This document shows positions 60,722 through 64,000 of a DNA stretch of 64,000 bases, piece after piece (position 1 is the first letter of the stretch; each line of letters begins with the position of its first letter). Origin of the DNA: JAWKWA01 sp041397765 (lineage in GTDB: Bacteria > Pseudomonadota > Alphaproteobacteria > Rhizobiales > Hyphomicrobiaceae); the NCBI GenBank assembly GCA_041397765.1, contig JAWKWA010000006.1, positions 174,116 through 238,115 on the forward strand. The letters run 5' to 3'. Under the pieces are notes generated by a model that was given only the letters and a program-made list of their open reading frames with translations, did no database searches and was not told where the DNA came from. The position numbers were made by a program, and so were the translations under genes.

Positions 60722-60841
60722 CACGGTTTCGATGCTCGCGCGGACGCTCGCTTCTCAACCGATCAGGCTCTCTTGTCCTTAGAGTCTGATTCACGGTTTC
60801 GATGCTCGCGCGGACGCTCGCTTCTCAACCGATCAGGCTCT
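60722..60841 (-). repeat. Two exact 50-bp direct repeats flanking 20 bp
   Basis: 60722-60771 and 60792-60841 are identical over 50 bases (CACGGTTTCGATGC...CAGGCTCT). The second copy plus the flanking AGAGTCTGATT matches 49894-49933. The last bases include the CTAG at 60840-60843, and the TAG of the agmatinase-family gene, read on the minus strand, is the junction with this repeat. It lies in the 290-bp gap between the ureohydrolase and amidotransferase genes. Confidence 0.85.
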
Positions 60842-61841
60842 AGACGCGCCCGACCGGCCGGCGCTTTGCGCCCCGCTTCTCGGCGAGCAGGCAGAGATAA
60901 TCGTTGGCGACATGGGCGGCGGCGAGCGCCGTGATGTCGGCATGGTCGTAGGCCGGCGCCACCTCGACGAGATCCATGCCGACGAAATCGAGCGAGCCGA
61001 GGCCGCGCAGGATCTCGAGCGCCTGCCAGGAGGCGAGCCCGCCGGGTACCGGCGTGCCCGTCCCCGGCGCGAATGCCGGATCGAGGCAGTCGATGTCGAA
61101 GGAGAGATAGACCCGGGCATTGCCGACCCGTTCCTTGATGGCGGCGATCGTCGCCTCCACGCCGTTGCGATGCACCCAGGGTGCGGTCAGGATCTCGAAG
61201 CCATGGTCGCTGTCGTTGAAGGTCCTGAGGCCGACCTGGGCGGAGCGCGTGACGTCGATCAGCCCTTCCTCGGCGCCGCGCAGGAACATCGAACCGTGAT
61301 TGAAGCTCGCCCGGTCGTCCGGCCAGGTGTCGCAATGGGCATCGAACTGGAGGAGGGCGACAGGCCCGTGCTTGCGGGCATGGGCCTTGATCAGCGGATA
61401 GGAGACATAGTGGTCGCCGCCGAAGGTCAGCATGGAGGCGCCGGCCGAGAGGATCTGGCTGGCATGGGCGACGATCGTGTGCTCGACGGTGTCGGGGCGG
61501 TGATGGTCGATGAAGCAGTCACCATAATCGACGACGGCGAGATGGTCGAAGGGATCGAAGCCGAACGGAAATGGCAGCAGGCTCGCGGTCTCGCACGAGC
61601 CCTGGCGGATGGCGCGTGGCCCGAAGCGGCAGCCGGGCCGGGCGGTCGTCGCGCTGTCGAAGGGGATGCCGCTGACCGCGACGTCGACACCTTCGAGATC
61701 GCGGGTGTAGGGACGGCGCATGAAGCTGAGCGCGCCCGAGAAGGTGAGCTCGGGCCAGCGACCCATCGGGTCCTTCTTGCGGAAGGCCTGGTCGCCTTCG
61801 GAGGGGATCTCGGGTTTTCTCTCCTTGGGCTTTCTCGCCAT
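60840..61841 (-). CDS. Agmatinase/ureohydrolase family enzyme
   Basis: A 333-residue Mn-dependent ureohydrolase. The binuclear metal ligands are all there: GGDH (141-144), DAHCD (167-171) and SFDIDCLDP (247-255). The family hydrolyses agmatine, guanidinobutyrate or related guanidino compounds to urea and an amine. Which one cannot be told from sequence, though agmatine to putrescine would feed the adjacent polyamine genes. I start at MARKPKER because GGGAGGAG lies 8 bases upstream. The stop codon is at the boundary of the 50-bp repeat. A 110-residue N-terminal region with EGDQAFRKKDPMGRWPE is longer than in E. coli SpeB. Confidence 0.92.
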   Translation of the reverse strand: MARKPKERKPEIPSEGDQAFRKKDPMGRWPELTFSGALSFMRRPYTRDLEGVDVAVSGIPFDSATTARPGCRFGPRAIRQGSCETASLLPFPFGFDPFDHLAVVDYGDCFIDHHRPDTVEHTIVAHASQILSAGASMLTFGGDHYVSYPLIKAHARKHGPVALLQFDAHCDTWPDDRASFNHGSMFLRGAEEGLIDVTRSAQVGLRTFNDSDHGFEILTAPWVHRNGVEATIAAIKERVGNARVYLSFDIDCLDPAFAPGTGTPVPGGLASWQALEILRGLGSLDFVGMDLVEVAPAYDHADITALAAAHVANDYLCLLAEKRGAKRRPVGRV

Positions 61842-62048
61842 GGCGCGGCTCCTCCCCTGTGGCCGGCTCTCCGGCTCCCATCCGCCTCTATGGCGCGCGG
61901 GCCAAGCCGTGGTCAAGCGGGCGAAGGCCGATCAGAAGAGCCGCGTGCGCCGGGGCCGACGCGGAAAACCTCGATCACGCGCTCGCAACTTCACAGCCCC
62001 TCCCCGGCAGTCTAGGGTCGTGCACCCACCCGTGGACGGCACCTCGCA

Positions 62049-64000
62049 ATGCAGACCTCGCTCTTCCCCTATATCTGGCAGCACACCCGGCGCGAGCAGA
62101 TCTGGATCCTCGCGGTGATCCTGATCTCGATGCCGTTCTATTTCATGGCGCTCGACCTGCCGAAGTCGATCGTCAACGGGCCGATCCAGGGCCGGGGCTT
62201 CGAGACGGCGGGGGCGACCGCGCCCTTCCTCAAATTCTCGATCTCGCTGCCCGGACTCTCCGAGCCGCTGACGCTCTTCCCCGGCTTCATGATCGGGCGG
62301 GAGACGGCGCTCGTCGCGCTCAGCCTGTTGTTCCTCGCGCTCGTCTGCATCAATGGCGGGTTCAAGCTCTACATCAACGTCTACAAGGGCCGGCTCGGCG
62401 AGCGCATGCTGCGCCGCCTGCGCTTCGACCTCGTCGATCGCGTGCTGCGCTTCCCCCCCGGACAGTTCCGCCGCATCAAGTCGGCGGAGGTCGCGACCAT
62501 GGTCAAGGACGAGGTCGAGCCGCTCGGCGGCTTCATCGGCGATGCCTTCGTGCAGCCGGTCTTCCTCGGCGGCCAGGCGATCACCGCCATGGCCTTCATC
62601 CTGACGCAGAGCTTCTGGCTCGGCCTGATCGCGGCGGCGATCGTCGGCGTGCAGGCCTTCCTCATCCCCAAGCTCAGGCGGCGGCTGCTGGTGCTCGGCA
62701 AGGAGCGGCAGATCACGGCGCGCGAGCTCGCCGGCCGTGTCGGCGAGGTGGTCGAGGGCATCGGCGAGATCCGCGTCAACGACGCGACCAACTGGGAGCG
62801 CGCCGACATCGCGCACCGGCTCGGACGGATCTTCTTCATCCGCTACGAGCTCTACAATCGGAAGTTCTTCGTCAAGTTCCTGAACAACTTCCTCTCCCAG
62901 GTGACGCCGTTCCTGTTCTATCTCATCGGCGGCTGGTACGCGCTGAGGGGCGAACTCGACATCGGCCAGCTCGTCGCCGTGATCGCCGCCTACAAGGATC
63001 TGCCGAGCCCGATCAAGGAGCTGATCGACTGGGACCAGCAGCGCCAGGACGTCGAGATCAAGTTCACGCAGGTGATGGAGCAGTTCTCGCCCGACCAGAT
63101 GATTCCGGCGGGCCTGCAGGCCGCGAGCGAGGCGACGCCCGCCGCCCTCGCCCGTCCGATCGAGGCGAGCCGCCTCTCGATCACCGACGACACCGGTGCC
63201 AAGCTGATCGAGAACGTGTCCTTCAGCATGCGGCCCGGCGAGCGGATCGCCCTCGTCGGTCAGGTCAATGCCGGCGGCGAGACGGTGAGCGAGGCACTGG
63301 CGCGACTGATCTGGCCGACATCCGGCCGCCTCGCGCTCGAAGGCCAGGACATCCTCGAGGCATCCGAGGCGCTGACCGGCCGGCGGCTCGGCTATGTCGG
63401 CCCGAGCCCCTATTTTCCCAACCAGTCGATCCGCGACTGCCTGCTCTATGGCCTGCGCAACCGGCCGCTCGGCGCGCGCACCTACGAGGGCGAGGCGGCG
63501 CGGCGGCGCGAGCTGGAGGTCGCCGAGGCGCGCGCCTCGGCCAATTCCGAGCTCGATGTCGCGGCCGAGTGGACGGACTATCAGGGCGCCGGCGTCGAGG
63601 GTCCCGAGGCGCTCGACCGGCGGCTCGTCGAGGTGCTGAAGCTGGTCGAGCTCGACGAGGATGTCTATCAGCTCGGCCTGCGCAGCCGCATCGACCCGAA
63701 CGGCAACGAGGCGATCGCCGGTCGCGTGCTGTCGGCTCGGCACAATCTGAGGAAGCGCCTCGCCGAGCCGCGGCTTGCCCGCCTCGTCGAGCCCTTCGAC
63801 GCAGAGCGCTACAACCGCCTGTCGCCCATCGCCGCCAATCTCCTGTTCGGCACCGCGGTGTCGCCGGCCTACGAGACCGACAACCTGCCGGCGAATGCGC
63901 ACGTGCTGGGCGTGCTGGAGGCGAGCGGCCTCGACAAGACGCTCTGCGAGATGGGCATGCGGATCGCCGAGACGATGATCGAGCTGTTCGGCGAGTTGCC
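62049..64000 (+). CDS. ABC-transporter-like membrane protein with degenerate ATPase site (3' end off window)
   Basis: An open frame from ATG 62049 to the window edge, 650 codons with no stop. Residues about 18-35, 88-105, 180-215 and 290-310 are hydrophobic, and the layout (long cytoplasmic helices, VVEGIGEIRVNDATNWE coupling segment) is that of an ABC exporter membrane domain. An ABC ATPase-like domain begins at about residue 375. Its Walker A reads GQVNAGGET (404-412): the P-loop Lys and the preceding Gly are missing. The usual Q-loop is replaced by YVGPSPYFPNQSIRDCLLYG. A long inserted region of over 150 residues follows, and no LSGGQ signature appears before the edge. I recall long Hyphomicrobiales ABC-like proteins of this type but cannot name it. 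Confidence 0.85.
   Translation, partial: MQTSLFPYIWQHTRREQIWILAVILISMPFYFMALDLPKSIVNGPIQGRGFETAGATAPFLKFSISLPGLSEPLTLFPGFMIGRETALVALSLLFLALVCINGGFKLYINVYKGRLGERMLRRLRFDLVDRVLRFPPGQFRRIKSAEVATMVKDEVEPLGGFIGDAFVQPVFLGGQAITAMAFILTQSFWLGLIAAAIVGVQAFLIPKLRRRLLVLGKERQITARELAGRVGEVVEGIGEIRVNDATNWERADIAHRLGRIFFIRYELYNRKFFVKFLNNFLSQVTPFLFYLIGGWYALRGELDIGQLVAVIAAYKDLPSPIKELIDWDQQRQDVEIKFTQVMEQFSPDQMIPAGLQAASEATPAALARPIEASRLSITDDTGAKLIENVSFSMRPGERIALVGQVNAGGETVSEALARLIWPTSGRLALEGQDILEASEALTGRRLGYVGPSPYFPNQSIRDCLLYGLRNRPLGARTYEGEAARRRELEVAEARASANSELDVAAEWTDYQGAGVEGPEALDRRLVEVLKLVELDEDVYQLGLRSRIDPNGNEAIAGRVLSARHNLRKRLAEPRLARLVEPFDAERYNRLSPIAANLLFGTAVSPAYETDNLPANAHVLGVLEASGLDKTLCEMGMRIAETMIELFGEL

Noticed and set aside
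61932..63902. 656-codon minus-strand open frame
   Set aside because: Antisense to the ABC-like gene at the right edge, which has the hydrophobic segments and coupling motifs of a real protein.

Overview
The window is about 64 kb of very GC-rich DNA with strong C/G preference at third codon positions. Gene content and neighbourhood style point to an aerobic alphaproteobacterium, most likely of the order Hyphomicrobiales (Rhizobiales). The reasons are paired XdhC proteins, a form II CO-dehydrogenase-like cluster, a two-domain molybdopterin-binding/nucleotidyltransferase protein, a liv operon carrying an extra small membrane gene, class I PhaC, and CTAG-ended palindromic intergenic repeats. I cannot name the genus.

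Layout. 1-5 kb: homoserine dehydrogenase, a small lipoprotein, PHA synthase and a glyoxalase-like protein. 5-12 kb (all minus): an oligopeptide-type ABC importer (binding protein, two permeases, one protein with two ATPase domains) feeding an arginine-deiminase-like enzyme, with a LysR regulator upstream. 13.3-15.1 kb: an exosortase-like membrane transpeptidase, a small membrane-anchored partner that overlaps it by 4 bp, and a Gly-rich secreted protein ending in a sorting-signal-like tripartite tail. 15.3-21.2 kb (minus): a fadE-fadJ-fadI beta-oxidation operon. 21.6 kb: a double-CDGSH iron-sulfur protein. 22.5-28.4 kb: a liv branched-chain amino-acid importer (livH, livM, livG, livF, a small membrane protein, then the binding protein and a terminator). 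28.5-37.8 kb: a class III aminotransferase, a LysR regulator, two FAD/GcvT fusion dehydrogenases and a non-pyrrolysine MttB-type methyltransferase, which look like an N-methyl (betaine or dimethylglycine type) degradation unit. 37.8-48.2 kb (minus): a molybdenum hydroxylase cluster, coxG-coxS-coxL-coxM, coxD-coxE, two xdhC halves and a Mo-cofactor transferase, with one small membrane gene on the opposite strand inside it. 48.4-61.8 kb: an amidase and a polyamine unit (aminotransferase, PuuA-like ligase, FCD-type GntR regulator, potDBCA-type importer, class I glutamine amidotransferase, agmatinase-family ureohydrolase). 62.0-64 kb: an ABC-type protein that runs off the edge and has a degenerate Walker A.

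Regulation seen directly. The same perfect palindrome, TGTGATCACA, lies in the promoter regions of the PuuA-like gene and of the GntR/potD divergent pair. At the PuuA-like gene it sits inside a textbook TTGACA-N17-CATTAT promoter. This suggests the GntR regulator controls the whole polyamine block.

Quality caveat. Six single-base indels break five otherwise well conserved genes (the peptide-binding protein, fadE, livH, livF twice, potD). All are in G/C-rich strings and every broken gene reads through perfectly once repaired. I regard these as probable sequencing or assembly errors rather than gene decay.

The most notable novelty candidates are the compact exosortase/single-target unit, the MttB plus twin FAD-GcvT unit with no visible corrinoid protein, the shared operator of the polyamine block, and two families of dispersed palindromic repeats, two copies of which supply the stop codon of the adjacent gene.
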